The notes under the pieces: model-generated
What the model was told of the DNA's origin: nothing
What the model saw: only the letters and a program-made list of their open reading frames with translations
The model's database searches: none
In this document: piece after piece, positions 37,330-48,772 of the stretch
How the letters are laid out: each line of letters starts with the position of its first letter
Numbering within the stretch: the stretch's first letter is position 1
Program-made: the position numbers and the translations under genes
Assembly: GCA_001600095.1 (NCBI GenBank)
Contig: BCIX01000005.1
Span: forward strand, 254,523-318,522
Origin: Bullera alba
Lineage: Eukaryota > Basidiomycota > Tremellomycetes > Tremellales > Bulleraceae
Length of the DNA: 64,000 nt
Reading direction: 5' to 3'

Positions 37330-38349
37330 GGTCGCCTAGTCGTCCAGCTTGATTTCTTCAAAGGTTGTCAAGTTGAAGGCGATAGTGACACCGTTCGACC
37401 GTGAGCTGCGCTGAGGAAGCCTCGTGTGCCTCGTGTTGGCGGTATGCCCAAGGCGATGATCAATCCAAAGGGTATTGCGAGATCGGTGTCTGTCGTTCCT
37501 GCCGGGCTTTGCTCTTGAAGCCGTATAACAGATCACTGATGACCAGCGTCACAGGCCACCCGGAGAAGTCTTCAAACCAAGCTTACTCACTCAATCGTTG
37601 GTCATCGAACGAGGTGGACGGTGACGGTGATGGTGATGGCGGCGGATGGTGGCGATCTCCGCTGGTCCCCCTCCTCCGGAATCAACTTCAGTTTCCCACG
37701 GTCCCAGTTCACACACCTCGGTACCCATCCGCCTTTGGCTCGATCGACGTCCCACGCGTCCTGTGTGGAGACTTTCATCAAACCGACATCCCTCCAGCAT
37801 CAAACGCTCACGGTTGGGCTGTCTGGACTCTAGGCAACCTCGCAGCTATAAGCCAATAGACGTTCCTTGTTGTTCAAGGTACTCTGTCGGCAGCTCCTGG
37901 ATAGCTCGTCGATCCCCCGTGCCCTAGGTTGACTCAGTTTGAACTCCGTCTCATCTGCCTGCTCGCTCGACGCCTTCCATCGTCAACATCGAGTTAGAGA
38001 TCGGGGTGAAGTGTATTGGTTTCGTAAGTCAGCTAGCTCCTCGATTTTGTGGCCCATGTAGCTGATGGCATCATCTCAGGCCTGATGATTGAGCTTGTCG
38101 TCCTGATAGCGGAGCCTCAGTCCACAAAAGCCATGTCTGGGACTCTGGATTGAGTTTGAGTGGATGACTGCCTTACCATGAAGCCTGATATTCCCTGGGA
38201 ATTTGATCAGTGTCGCACATATGTCTTATTTCTCCGTCGTCTCAGCTCCTTGAGTCATCCTTTCGACATACTCGAGCCAAAGGAGCGTTTGATGGTCCAA
38301 ATAGACTGACGGTGGAGTCGCTGTCTCTCCCTCTCGCCATCACAATGTG
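37330..38349. other. Intergenic region between RING-H2 ligase and orphan A
   Basis: 1,020 bp. A frame at about 37401-37859 is open on the plus strand but starts at GTG, has no ATG-proximal support and reads as low-complexity Asp/Gly/Trp, so I do not call it. Probably two divergent promoters. A GATGG/GGTGA-rich microrepeat occurs near 37617-37650. Confidence 0.4.
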
Positions 38350-39800
38350 ATGTCAATGATGTGCAGACTGGTCATACATTCATATTCACTCTTAGCTCTG
38401 ATCACCCTTATCCACGCGACAACGGTCTCTCCGGTCACAGTCACTCCCGACCTCACAACCTCGATCTTCGCTCCTTCCCCTGCCTCCTTCTCGCAAAGCA
38501 TCGACGCAAATCCTCCTCTCGTCGCAAAGCATACACCTGCAGATCCGCTCGAGTCACTAGAGCTCCACTCGCCTGAGCAAGTGTCGGCCCTCGATTCATT
38601 CGATCCCGTCTCGGGACAGGACATCGTGTCGACTTTGCTCCCAACAATCCCCACGCAACTGCTTCATCCACCTTCGCAAAACGCCTTTCTCCACCCCATC
38701 TCAATTGTCATCCTCCTACTCGCTGTCCTTGGCTTCATCTCAACCTTCTCAACGCTCCCGTTCAACATCATGCCTTCGGACCCTAGAGCCTCGTCTTCGG
38801 CTAAACCCTCATCGTCATCTGCGGCCAAGCCCTCCGCATCCTCCAGCGCCGAGCCGAGTTCATCATCTTCGTCATCGGCCAAACCCAGCTCCAGTAGCTC
38901 TGGCAGTTCTTCCTCTAGCAGCTCGTCGAAACCGCCCCAGCCCACGCCGTACATCTCGCCCAATGCCTGGATGAGCTTCTTCCTCTTCGTATGCCTAGTG
39001 CTCATCATCCTTCAAGGTCCACTTGGTCTGACCGGCGGCACGGGCTTCATGGGAGCCGCTGGTGGAAATGGCTTTCTGGGCGGTATGCCCAGTATGGGTG
39101 GGTTACCTGGTTGTAATGGGTTTGTGGCGCAGGCTGTGCCTTGGTGTCAGCCAGTCATGCCCGTTGCCCCAGTGGCGCCCGTAATGGCGCAGAACGTCAT
39201 GATGCCAATGGCGCCGCCCCAGATGTACGCACAACCCGCTCCTCCGGTATATGTCCAACGACCGGCAAGAGTGGTCCCCCAGATGGGCGGCCAGGGGGTT
39301 GTTGCTGGACCGAATGGTGGAGGAGGGTATTCATGGTATGCCAACCCGCCAAATCAGTACCAGAACCAAGGTGAGCCCTGTGTCCACAACACATGAACCA
39401 CGCTGATGATGGGTAGGACACTATCGCCCCGCTAGGCCCGTCAACGTTCAGTATGAACGACCGGGATATCAGGTTCAGGTCAATCAAGGAGGTATGCTCT
39501 GTTGGTATTTCCCACAAGCGTGTCAGCCTCTGATCTTGGGTGCGTACGCTCTCCCTGACACAGGCAACAATCCCACCGTCCAAGTTCAGCGGGATGAACC
39601 GGTCGCTATGGTACCAGAAGTCGCAATCGCTCAACGTGAGTACATCCCAGCTATGAATGGAATGGGGCTGACACGCAGTAGCTCCTCCGGTACAAGTAAC
39701 CCCGGCGGCGGCAGCAGGGATGGCTAATCTGGAGAATGCGTTCTATCCCCTTTTGGTAGGGGCTATAGCTCTCCTCGTGGTGTTTGACTATGCCTCCTGA
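38350..39800 (+). CDS. Orphan membrane protein A, Ser- and Pro/Gly-rich
   Basis: Not recognised. The start ATG 38350 (MSMMCRLVIHSYSLLALI) gives a possible signal peptide. A luminal or extracellular-like stretch follows, then a membrane segment (ISIVILLLAVLGFISTF), a long Ser/Ala/Lys/Pro run (about 38790-38945), a second segment (FFLFVCLVLIILQGPLGL), and a Gly/Met/Pro/Gln-rich region (FMGAAGGNGFLGGMPSMGG, MAPPQMYAQPAPPVY). Three short introns near 39371, 39492 and 39635 join further Pro/Val/Gln-rich exons. The last exon ends in a third hydrophobic stretch (LLVGAIALLVVFDYAS, TGA 39798-39800). About 425 residues. The ending is uncertain, because the gtaggg at the start of that stretch could be a donor. 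It lies 240 bp upstream of another orphan membrane gene on the same strand. Confidence 0.6.
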
Positions 39801-40040
39801 TCGCAGCGTTGGCCATGGGCGGTGTAACCAGGTCACGAGCAGCGGGATGTAATGATATCCTTGGGTCCAGCACATCCTTTGTCCCTCGATCTCCCAGTCG
39901 GCGAATCCGCTTGAAAGGACGGGCAGTCGGGGTCGGGATACCTATTCTCCATTGCATGGACCACTCCGTAGTACACGATACCTGGTTTCTGATCTCCTTA
40001 GGCTCTCTCACACTCACTACTCACTAGAGATCCTCGCAGC

Positions 40041-42440
40041 ATGTTGATGGCTGGTTTGGCCGACTGGCTTCGGTCCGATGTGGTGAGTGCTCGGAATGCA
40101 ATATGGATGTTAAGGCTCATTCTTGATTCTAGCTGGTCAACTCGGGAGGCTGGCTGGGTGATATCGTGCCGCCCGTTTCGAACGCCCTGAGGATCTGGGA
40201 CACGTTCGTCCTCGCTGGGATCTTCATCATCGCTTGGGTGGTACTTCGAGTTTCAGACTCGCTGACGTCGATGATCCTGGGATTCACATTCGACATCACC
40301 ATTCCCCTCCAGCACTACAGTGAGTACCACCAAGCATAACCCGCGTCATGTGCTGATAGGTGGTAGTGAACCCGAACCTCCTGCCCCAGCATCAAGCGCA
40401 TTTGGACAGTTACTGGCCCATACTCACCTTTGGCACTGGTATCGAATTGTTATGTTTCTTTGTGGTCCATCCGGATCTCTTCACCCTAGTCGTCTGCCTC
40501 AAGACGACCATCATGACTGCGATATGGCTCGGCCGAAGGGCGGATGGGACTTATGTGAGTACTATCGCTCTACAATCCGGATCGTGTTGACAGGCTGATC
40601 GCTGGGTAGCTCACTACTGCAATTGGAGCTCGAACCGGATCCACCTCCGCCGCAAGCAAGCCTAAAAAGACCGACTCGAGCACCCCAGTCTCAGGGTCTC
40701 CCGAGAAGCGTTGGGACCGCAAGCTCAAAGACGCGGGTTATGACGATGCAGAAGGTCGAAACGGCATGATCGACTATTTGAAGAGCTTGAAAGACCCTAA
40801 GAAGCAAGAGGCGCAATTGGCAAAATGGCTCAAGGACAAGGATCCCAAATCCCGCAAGAAGACTATGGACAAGTACAAGAAGAGCTCGAAATCCAGCAAG
40901 GGCACCCCGGAGGACTGGGACAAGAGGCTCAAGGCGGCAGGGTACGATGACCCAGAGGCGAGGAAGAAGATGGTGGAATGGCTGAAGACGTTGGATCCGA
41001 GAGAAGCGGAGAAGAAGTTGAAGGCGTGGGAAGGGGAGAAGGATGCGAAGAAAAAGGCGCAGACCATGGCAAAGTTCAACAAGAAGAAGGATGCGGGGGC
41101 AACTGCTGGAGCTGCTGCAACCGGACCTCCAATGGCGAGCGACAACGGAGCATTTGTCGACCCGAATACCTTTGAAGGGGACCTCCAACCTCAGTACATG
41201 CCCTACAAGCTTGGTCGGCAAGGAGGTAGGTCTCTGAGAAGCTTGTGGTAATCATGTGCTGACTTTATCTACAGGTGGACCAGGTGCACGAGGTGGATCA
41301 GGTGGTCTGGGAGGCCTTGGAGCGTCTGGTCAATCGGGTATTCCAGGTGTCACGCCCATCCCGAATCCAGATGGCTCGATACCTCCCAGCGTTCAAGAGC
41401 TCCACGGTCAATCCGCTTTCCGGCCAGGTCGAGGTGGTAACGGTCCTGCAGAGCTAGACGGTCGGCCAGCCGGAGGTAACAATGGCCCCGCCGAGTTGGA
41501 CGGTCGATCAGCCGCTCAACCTGTCAAATTGAGCTTTTTGGATCGAATCCGAGGCAAGAAACCCAAACCGCCCGATCCTCTCCCCCCTGCAAGGAGAGTC
41601 CTCCGCAGAGCGCCCATACGAGACGAATTCCCACACCCTGGAGAAGGCAGTCACTCCAATATCGGCGAACACTCGAGGATCCCCCGACAAGCGGCTTATA
41701 TAGACGAGACGGACGGTAAATACCAATCTGGCATTTCTCGCAGTGCGCGAGAAAACGACATCTGGGAGAATGCACTCCCCCACGACTCGCTCGAATTGAT
41801 CGACTATTACCTCCGAGAGGGCAGATTGGACTATGAGGTCAGGGGACAAATGCTCTTCGACCTCATGTGTCAGGTGGACCCACGGTCGGTGGTGAAAATG
41901 GTCGACTCTTGGAAACGAGCGTACGACGGGGACGAGTGGGACGAGGTCATCGAGCCATACTACGACTACCCGTGGAAACCGGCGCGGGGGAATTCGTACT
42001 GGCAAGGAGGGGATCTCGTCCGTCATGGAGGAAGGGAAAAGGGCGAATTGGACGATTTCCTCTGGTCCCTCCGTCGAGCGGGCTTCAGCCCAGCTTCTAG
42101 GAGGTCAATGGTCAGAGGTCTCATGTCGCAGGATTCGGAAGCCGGGTACAAGAAGCTCAAATCGGATATCCTGGCTGTAGTCAACGCAGACGCCGACAAC
42201 TCGTTCATCCCTAGGGATCAGCTGCAAAAGGCGAAGAAGGATCTCGAGCAGAGTTGGGAACAGATCAATGGGGTTAGCAGATCGGTCTGGTTTGCGTCGG
42301 AGGAGGAGGTCGCTGGGGTCGCCAAACATCTGGACGGTAGGGCGTATAGCCCATCCAATATACAGCGCCAGTTGAACAAGATCAGGCGGTTGAGGGAGAA
42401 ACCGCCCAATTTCGAGCTCTGGAAAGAGGGTCGAGGGTGA
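40041..42440 (+). CDS. Orphan membrane protein B with four copies of an unrecognised ~40-residue repeat
   Basis: Not recognised. Five exons, about 735 residues, start ATG 40041 (MLMAGLADWLRSD). The N-terminal third has hydrophobic segments (FVLAGIFIIAWVVLRV; ILTFGTGIELLCFFVV; LFTLVVCLKTTIMTAIWLG). A Lys-rich part follows with two close copies of a repeat: WDRKLKDAGYDDAEGRNGM...DYLKSLKDP and WDKRLKAAGYDDPEARKKM...WLKTLDP. Next is a Gly/Pro linker with a duplicated GPAELDGR. The C-terminal half holds two more distant copies (LREGRLDYEVRGQMLFDLM...VDPRS and LRRAGFSPASRRSMVRGLM). Repeat positions are about 40702-40840, 40905-41035, 41780-41918 and 42040-42173. The stop is TGA 42438-42440. The layout suggests a membrane-anchored protein with a cytosolic or luminal helical repeat array; the function is unknown. 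Confidence 0.7.
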
Positions 42441-42605
42441 GGTGCTTCGGTATAACGAGCCACACTTCGAGATGCACTGATTGCAAGTTTTGACTCTATG
42501 CATTCCTATCTCACACTAATTCGCCTAGCTGCGCTCGCAGCCCAAAACATGAGTAGCAATCAGGGACTTCGATCGATATCGCGCAGTCCCATGTCTCGGC
42601 GCACC

Positions 42606-43366
42606 TCAAGCATGAGTACCTCCAGCGGCTGTGAAGCAGTCCAAGTGGAATGGGAACCCGCCATTCCCGTCCATCATGACTTGCTCCACGGTCTCGTCAT
42701 CTTTGAAAACTGTATTGTCACCACAGGTGCTTCTCGCGGAGCAAGTCTTCGAGCCGACCGGTTGGGGGGCAACGGTCCCTCCCGCCCACCCAACACGTCT
42801 CATTCGTCCAGCTTCCGACTACACAGTGTCAGTGATACAGTCTCATCTCGTACCACAGCTGCGCGACAACGATCGACACTCACGAAGTCTCGGCTGGCAG
42901 CCCAGCTCTTGAGCCTGCCGCCCAAAGAGTGAGCGTGTCGGGAATCCCAGGGGATCGATTTGACAGCACTCTCCAGAGCAGCCGCGTCCACCGAGCGGCC
43001 TTGGTCTTTCAGACTTTTGACATAATCCATAGTGTCCGTGCGAAGATTTCCAGTGGAGGGGCTCATCATATTGTCCGCCCGAAACGGATCGCGATTCTTG
43101 AATGTCGATAGTTCCTTCTGAATGGCCTGGGTGATGTCGGACGTAATGCTACCGAGGCCAGATGCGTCGTCTTCAGGGGCTTGTTGATCGGCTTCGCTGG
43201 GTAAATGGTCGGAGCATCTGGTCTGTATGCCCTTCCGCCAGATGTCCCCGCTTCTCACAACATGACTATCGTCAACTTGGTCAGGATCGCTTGGCTTGTC
43301 GGTGCCGAGGCACGTGGGCCAGATTGATGCCTTGGAGTAGGACAATCCGTTCAAAGTGGATGGCAT
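42606..43366 (-). CDS. Orphan protein C
   Basis: Not recognised. Two exons: ATG 43366 (MPSTLNGLSYSKASIW) to about 42884, then after a gtgagt...gtgtag intron to TGA 42606-42608. About 230 residues, soluble, no signal peptide. It contains DTMDYVKSLKDQGRS, which resembles the IDYLKSLKD of the repeat in the neighbouring orphan B; that may be chance. The C-terminal exon has a few Cys (SKTCSARSTCGD, FHLDCFTAAGG). It converges on orphan B with 165 bp between stops. An unspliced reading would stop earlier (TGA near 42800). Confidence 0.5.
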
Positions 43367-45072
43367 GTTGATTGTGTTGGTGCGAAGGGTATTGGTGAAG
43401 AAGATCAGCGGGTGACGTTTGTGGTATATGTATACGTCTCGAGCTAGTGACTTAGAGCACTTCGGGCACCACCTTTGTTCCCGGACATCATGACGATGAA
43501 CCTCGGCTCTGACGTGTTACAGCTTTGCAGTAGAAGGTAACACGCACCATGGACACAAAGGACAAGTCACACTGCGAGCACGTTCGGTGCAAGCCTGCCA
43601 CGTGTTGAGAGAGGGAGAGGCCAGGCCAGCTGACCTCAGACCGGATGATCGAGAGCCCGAGAGATGAACTCTACACAGATACATGTCGTTGGAAGGCGAC
43701 AGCCCGGTAGCTGCGGTTGAGCGTCCGCGCCTGGACTGTCCATACTGACAGTTCGACCTGTCGTTTGGGTGGATCCTTGTCGGATCCTGTCTTCTATGTC
43801 CTCCCGAGTCATTCCACTGTCCTGCCTGGATGTTTGATGGTGCATATTGTACGATACTAGACGTAGTTGGTCCGTACGTTGAGTCAACGACCCGAGACGC
43901 GACGGACCGTCGGACGTGCGCGTACCTGCGCTTGTACGCGTCTCTCGACCACGTGACTCGGATTTAGAAGGGCCCGCGGGTGCCGAGGCGAGCCGAGAGC
44001 GGCATGGAGCGGCATTGTTCCAACTTCCAACGGATGAGCTGAGAGTGCACCGAAGAAGAGCGCTAGCCGGCACTTCGGTCTACTTCCCTCACTGATCGAG
44101 CTGACAGATCACAGGACATCGACCCTCATTGTTCTCACGGAAGACTAGCACCTACTAGCACTGACTGGCACTTCCAATCAACGCAATCGAGCATCTGGCG
44201 GCCCTGGTAGCTGGCACGTCCGCCATCGAGGATCAGGTCGACACAAATCGATCCGCCGCTCGGTCGTGTGCAGTCAGTCACTTGACGCTGGGCGGTGAAG
44301 GGCAGTAGTACGGGACGCGCTCTACAGTATGCAGAACCTCAGGGCCCCAATTCCGAGTTCTATCGATCGCAGCGCTGGAGCTTGAGAGAGTGCGGCTTGG
44401 AGCCGCATGGAGCCGAATGGAAGTCTTGTCTATAGACTGGGAAGTCCATATCTGCTGTGAGATTGCATACATACTCTAGTGCATGTTACGTCTGGACTGA
44501 CCTGGAACTTAGCCAGCTCTCAACCAGACATGCAAGGACATGCCCTAGCATGCCCCAACCTGCAGATGTGCAAATCCTTAGCGCGTCTTCATCATCAGTC
44601 TGACACCTCTGACTGACCAGCGGGTGATCTTCCTACAAGGTCGGAGCCTACAATCTCCGTACTTGGCAAATCAAAGCTGTGATACAGTATCCTACTCGAA
44701 ACACCAGACCGTTTCGCACACCGCATAAAGAGACATTGGGGGTCTCCACTTCGGTGATACTAAGCGTAACTCCCACCTCCAGCCTTGTGGAGGTGAGAGG
44801 TCGGCGAACCCCTCACCGCGGGTAGGGGGGTTCGTTACGCTTAGGTGATACAGCTTTCTCCTTTCACGCGTTCACCGCACAGTGTCCAGTGACCCCCGTG
44901 TTGGAACACGTTGCTTTGCGACCTACCTATGCGAGGTCGATCAATGGAGCTACAGATGCTATCAGCAGCGTGAGCCACATAAATGCCTTGCACTGCAGTC
45001 TCTTCCCTCCGAATTTCCCCAATCTTCTGCAAAAATCGAAAACAAGACCGAATCACCATACAGCAATTCGCC
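43367..45072. other. Long intergenic region with a small inverted-repeat element
   Basis: 1.7 kb without a credible gene. It holds a 10-bp imperfect tandem repeat (actagcacct, three units, about 44145-44174), two CACGTG motifs (near 43597 and 43951) and the 83-bp element listed separately. Degraded mobile DNA is possible for the rest, but I see no coding remnants. Confidence 0.45.
44753..44851. mobile_element. 83-bp miniature inverted-repeat element with 8-bp target-site duplication
   Basis: The element (44761-44843) begins TAAGCGTAAC and ends GTTACGCTTA, a perfect 10-bp terminal inverted repeat. It is flanked on both sides by the identical octamer GGTGATAC (44753-44760 and 44844-44851), as expected of a target-site duplication. 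The interior holds two hairpins: a 7-bp stem ACCTCCA/TGGAGGT (44775-44781 with 44788-44794) and an 8-bp stem CGAACCCC/GGGGTTCG (44805-44812 with 44827-44834). With the outer stem they could form a three-arm cruciform. There is no coding capacity, so it would be non-autonomous. An 8-bp duplication is typical of hAT and P-type transposases, but the ends are too short to assign a family. Confidence 0.65.
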
Positions 45073-45459
45073 ATGAGCACCTGTCCTTGGTCCAAAGACA
45101 GCGACGTCAGTGACATGCTCAACATGTACGCAGACGATGAAGATCTCAGCGTCGCCTTTGACGAGAGGACGAAAACAGCATACTCCGCTGGAGATGACCT
45201 CGCCATAGCAATCAGCGAGGATGTTGCCGTCTTTCGATTGAGCCAGCCGGGCGGGCCAGTGTTCTCTAGCAAGCCCGACACGATCGTATATGGCGTTCAG
45301 CAGAGGACTCTGGAGAGATTGACCAGCATTCACACTGGTTACTACACCAAGAAAGAGATGACTGACGGTCTCCAGGTCAGTGAAATCAAGGGCTCGGAGC
45401 TCAAATCGTGGCTCGCGAATTGCTTCGACAGTAAGCTGGGTTACATATACTATGGATAG
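45073..45459 (+). CDS. Orphan protein D, small intronless
   Basis: Not recognised. A single-exon frame of 128 residues, start ATG 45073 (MSTCPWSKDSDVSDML), stop TAG 45457-45459. An upstream in-frame ATG at 44983 is possible, but the sequence between looks like a leader. The protein is acidic and soluble (MLNMYADDEDLSVAF), with a Ser/Thr-rich middle and no signal peptide or membrane segment. It lies 222 bp after the inverted-repeat element. It could be non-coding, although composition and the lack of stops favour a gene. Confidence 0.45.
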   Translation: MSTCPWSKDSDVSDMLNMYADDEDLSVAFDERTKTAYSAGDDLAIAISEDVAVFRLSQPGGPVFSSKPDTIVYGVQQRTLERLTSIHTGYYTKKEMTDGLQVSEIKGSELKSWLANCFDSKLGYIYYG

Positions 45460-46071
45460 GAGATTGTGAAGGAACACTCTCGCTGCTAGCAGTAGATCGA
45501 CCAGGACTGTTCAGATGCATGAGTCAGGTAGCTAGTCAGGCCGAGGAAGGCTGCCGAGTGCTTATGTCCTCATAGTACTACACGCCTCCGTGATCGAAAC
45601 GTGTTCAGCTAAACTAAATCAAACAGACCCAGGCAACGGCCTTTGCGATTCCCCTGCAGGCGTCTGTACTTGTGCGCTGCCGAGCTCGCAGTACGCCGGA
45701 TGTGTGAGGCGAAGATGCCAGCAGCAGGCTAGGTGGTAACTCTCGAGCTGAGCAGAGCTGAGCCAGACGTCCTCTTAGGCTCTTACGCCGTTACGGTATT
45801 ACCCAAACGCGAGGAGGAGAAACGCCACCGATTGCCACGCGATGTTTTTGCCTCTTTCGCTTTGTTTTGGGTGGTTAGGAGGTTTTGTTCAGGCACGGTC
45901 CTCGCGACAGCCTGCAGAGCAGATCTTTTGATAGCATCGACACCTCTTCCTCTCCATCACCACCAGTCTGTTTCTCTACTCTTCTTCGTCAAGCTCTTGG
46001 TCACTCTTTCAACCGGCTACTCCACCTAATTTCCTCCCTCAACTGCCATAACCAAATACTCTTCACACTCG
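45460..46071. promoter_or_regulatory. Promoter and leader of the GDP-mannose transporter gene
   Basis: 612 bp. The last roughly 150 bp before the start codon are strongly pyrimidine-rich (cctcttcctctccatcacc and similar), as in leaders of highly expressed fungal genes. No other gene is seen. Confidence 0.5.
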
Positions 46072-47706
46072 ATGTCGCGGCCATCAACACCCAGGGGCTT
46101 ATCGCCCCGCGGATCCTTCGCCAACTTGTCCACCGCTGCGCTCCTGGATAAGGATGGCGGCGCGCCCTCGCCCTCTGAGAAGGAGAGGCTGAAGGCCGAG
46201 ATGGAAGTCCAGGCGGCTCTCCTCCGAGCTGATGGAGCTGAAAAGGCAAAGAAGGAGGAGGCCAGCATGCCGGCCAGCTCGCCTGGTGAGTGATGCGAAG
46301 ACAATGAGCAGAGTTGTAGGGCTATAGGCCTCTGTACTGATAGCTTCCTAGTCTGGCCCATTCTGAGTTACTGTGTGGCTTCGATCATGATGACAGTCAC
46401 CAACAAATTCGTCGTGTCAGGCAGTCAATTCACCATGACCTTTTTGCGTGAGTTACAAAAGATCGAAGGTGTAGGGACGAGCTGATCGGAAATAGTCCTC
46501 ACCATTCAATCTGTAGTCTGCGTGGCCTGCGTTTGGACCGTGAAGAAAACTGGTGTCATCACCTGTAGGTTGCGCCGAGCGTACAGTCCAGCCCGAGGCT
46601 AATACCGCTATAGTCCGAGACTTTGACAGAGCAGATGCCAAAGCTTGGTTCCCTATCTCGTGCTTGCTTGTAGCTGTGATCTACACAGGATCAAAAGCAT
46701 TGGTGAGTGGTGCCATCCATTACGGAAACGCAGCTAACAGATGTTTAGCAATTCCTATCCATTCCTGTATACACGTGAGTACGAGTAGGACCCGTTCTTG
46801 CTGCCTTTTCTAACGCCTCTTCAGTATCTTCAAGAACCTCACCATCATCCTCATTGCTTACGGAGAGGTTCTGTGGTTCGGCGGCAACGTGACCGGCCTC
46901 ACCCTCGTTTCCTTCTTCCTCATGGTTGGATCGTCCATCATCGCCGCCTGGTCAGATATCTCCTCGACCCTCGCCAAAGTCTCCGCTGGCATTGCCGTCG
47001 TCGACCCTACATCTGGCGCAGACGTCCCTCTGCCCGTTGGCATAGTCGGTGGCTTCAACCTTGGCTACGCCTGGATGTTTGTCAACTGCATCGCTTCGGC
47101 CGCATATGTGAGTTGGACATCACTTCTATTTGTCGTGAGCTGACTCGTTGTCAGGTCCTCTGCATGCGCAAGCGAATCAAGGTCACCGGCTTCAAGGACT
47201 GGGATTCGATGTTCTACAACAACCTGTTGTCGATTCCCGTGCTTTTCGTCTTCTCAATCTTGGTTGAGGACTGGTCTGGGGCAAGCTTTGCCCGAAATTT
47301 GTGAGTAAACCCGTATACGTGAAGTCGACACCTCAGCTGATGTTCTGTTAGCCCCGAGGTCGGTCGAAGCTACCTGATCTCTGCCATCGTCTTCTCTGGT
47401 GCCGTCGCCGTGTTCATCTCCTACTCCACAGCATGGTGTGTCCGAACATGCGGTTCGACCACCTACTCGATGGTTGGAGCTCTCAACAAGTGAGTCGGTC
47501 CATCCTACTTTCCCAAACATTCGCTGATGAATCGCAGGCTCCCCGTCGCTGCCTCTGGCATCCTGTTCTTCGGTGACCCAGCCAACTTTGGTAACGTCTC
47601 CGCCATCGGAGTCGGTGGTGTCGCCGGTGTCGTGTACGCTGTGGCCAAGACCAACCAGTCCAGGATCGAAAAGGCCAAGACGGCCCGTAACGACAGCAAG
47701 GCTTAG
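46072..47706 (+). CDS. GMT1: Golgi GDP-mannose transporter (Vrg4/Gmt family)
   Basis: Exchanges cytosolic GDP-mannose for luminal GMP in the Golgi, feeding mannosyltransferases such as the GT32 enzyme at 7746-9912 and, in capsule-forming relatives, capsule glycans. The start ATG 46072 gives a 70-residue cytosolic tail ([16 protein letters not shown]), then about ten hydrophobic helices. Nucleotide-sugar motifs are intact: FYNN ([14 protein letters not shown]) and GALNK ([20 protein letters not shown]). Other family blocks are [28 protein letters not shown] and YAWMFVNC. About nine exons, about 410 residues, Lys-rich C-terminus ([12 protein letters not shown]), TAG 47704-47706. GMT1 versus GMT2, the two cryptococcal paralogs, cannot be told apart here. 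Confidence 0.93.
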
Positions 47707-48772
47707 GTCGATCTTTCGCCATCCTCGCACCATTCGGTTCTAAGCCTTCTCGAGTTTCACCATTAACGACCCGCCAAACATGGCATCTCCCATTTTCCTT
47801 CTGGTCATCGACTTCGTACCCATATAGACTATAACATCGGCACATACAATGCATATCGCCTGCGCCCTATGATTCTATGCGTTGCTTCGATACAAGCCTC
47901 ATGACTGGCATGATCGAAGGGGTTCTTCTGGGGTCGAGGGTGTTCGGAAGGAAATGGTGCTCTGTTGCGTCGAACGACTCGCCACTCCAGTGAGAAGCTT
48001 TCCTTAACGGACAGAGGGCACAGATACGGCTCTCTTCAAGCGTTCTGTTACGCAGACGAAGCTGACATCACGAAACGCATAGGTGACATTTGGGGTGCGC
48101 TGAAGGTTTTGCAGATGTGAAGGAAGGCCTTGGGTATCCTTGGTGTCCATGGCTCTGTGACGATAACAACGCTCTGCTCACTTCTGATGTTCAAGCATCG
48201 AGACGCGTTTCAACCACGTTTCAGCCAAGTTTCACGTCGCATTGAAGGACGAGGTCGTTCGTCGTCTCCACACCGTACTGCTCATTTGAAGCGAGTGAGG
48301 ACGCCCGGTTGAGTACGAGTGAGGAGTCTTGAAAGGACGTTTAGAAAAAGGATGCGTATATCCGAGCATTCCTTCCCGACGGCAACGAGTAACGACAGAG
48401 GGTATATATCGCCCGTCAAGCGCTGGATGCTGGCTCGACACCTCGATGACGACGACCTCAGTTTCTCGTTTCAGCGCTGATAATCACACTGTTTCGGGCT
48501 GCGTTAGAAGACGCGGTATCCTTTAATTGTTTGAGCTATGCTCAAGACGGCATGTGGAGCAGCTCGCCTGCATGAAATGTGTAAGAGACGTTCGATGGAT
48601 AGAGCGACAAAGGATTGTCCCGCTTTCCCCCATTCGGCAGACTTGAGCAGTGAGTACCATTACTCACTACGGCGTATATATACCGCCACCGCCACGGTGA
48701 TTCTGATCACTCGTCCCTCTCACCTACCACATCGTCGCAGTCGAAATCCCGACGTAAATATTATCTTTCACT
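47707..48772. promoter_or_regulatory. Intergenic region with a TATA box upstream of orphan E
   Basis: 1,066 bp. A clear TATA stretch (gtatatatacc, TATATATA at 48675-48682) lies 91 bp before the next ATG, a good promoter distance. The region 48180-48500 has several short frames but no gene-like one. The left end should be the transporter 3' UTR. Confidence 0.55.

Noticed and set aside
37401..37859. Possible 152-residue plus-strand gene
   Set aside because: Starts at GTG only, Asp/Gly/Trp low complexity from a GGTGAT microrepeat, no splice support.
44761..44843. The inverted-repeat element as a tRNA or other cloverleaf RNA
   Set aside because: No A box or B box, no anticodon arm; the flanking 8-bp duplication fits transposition better.
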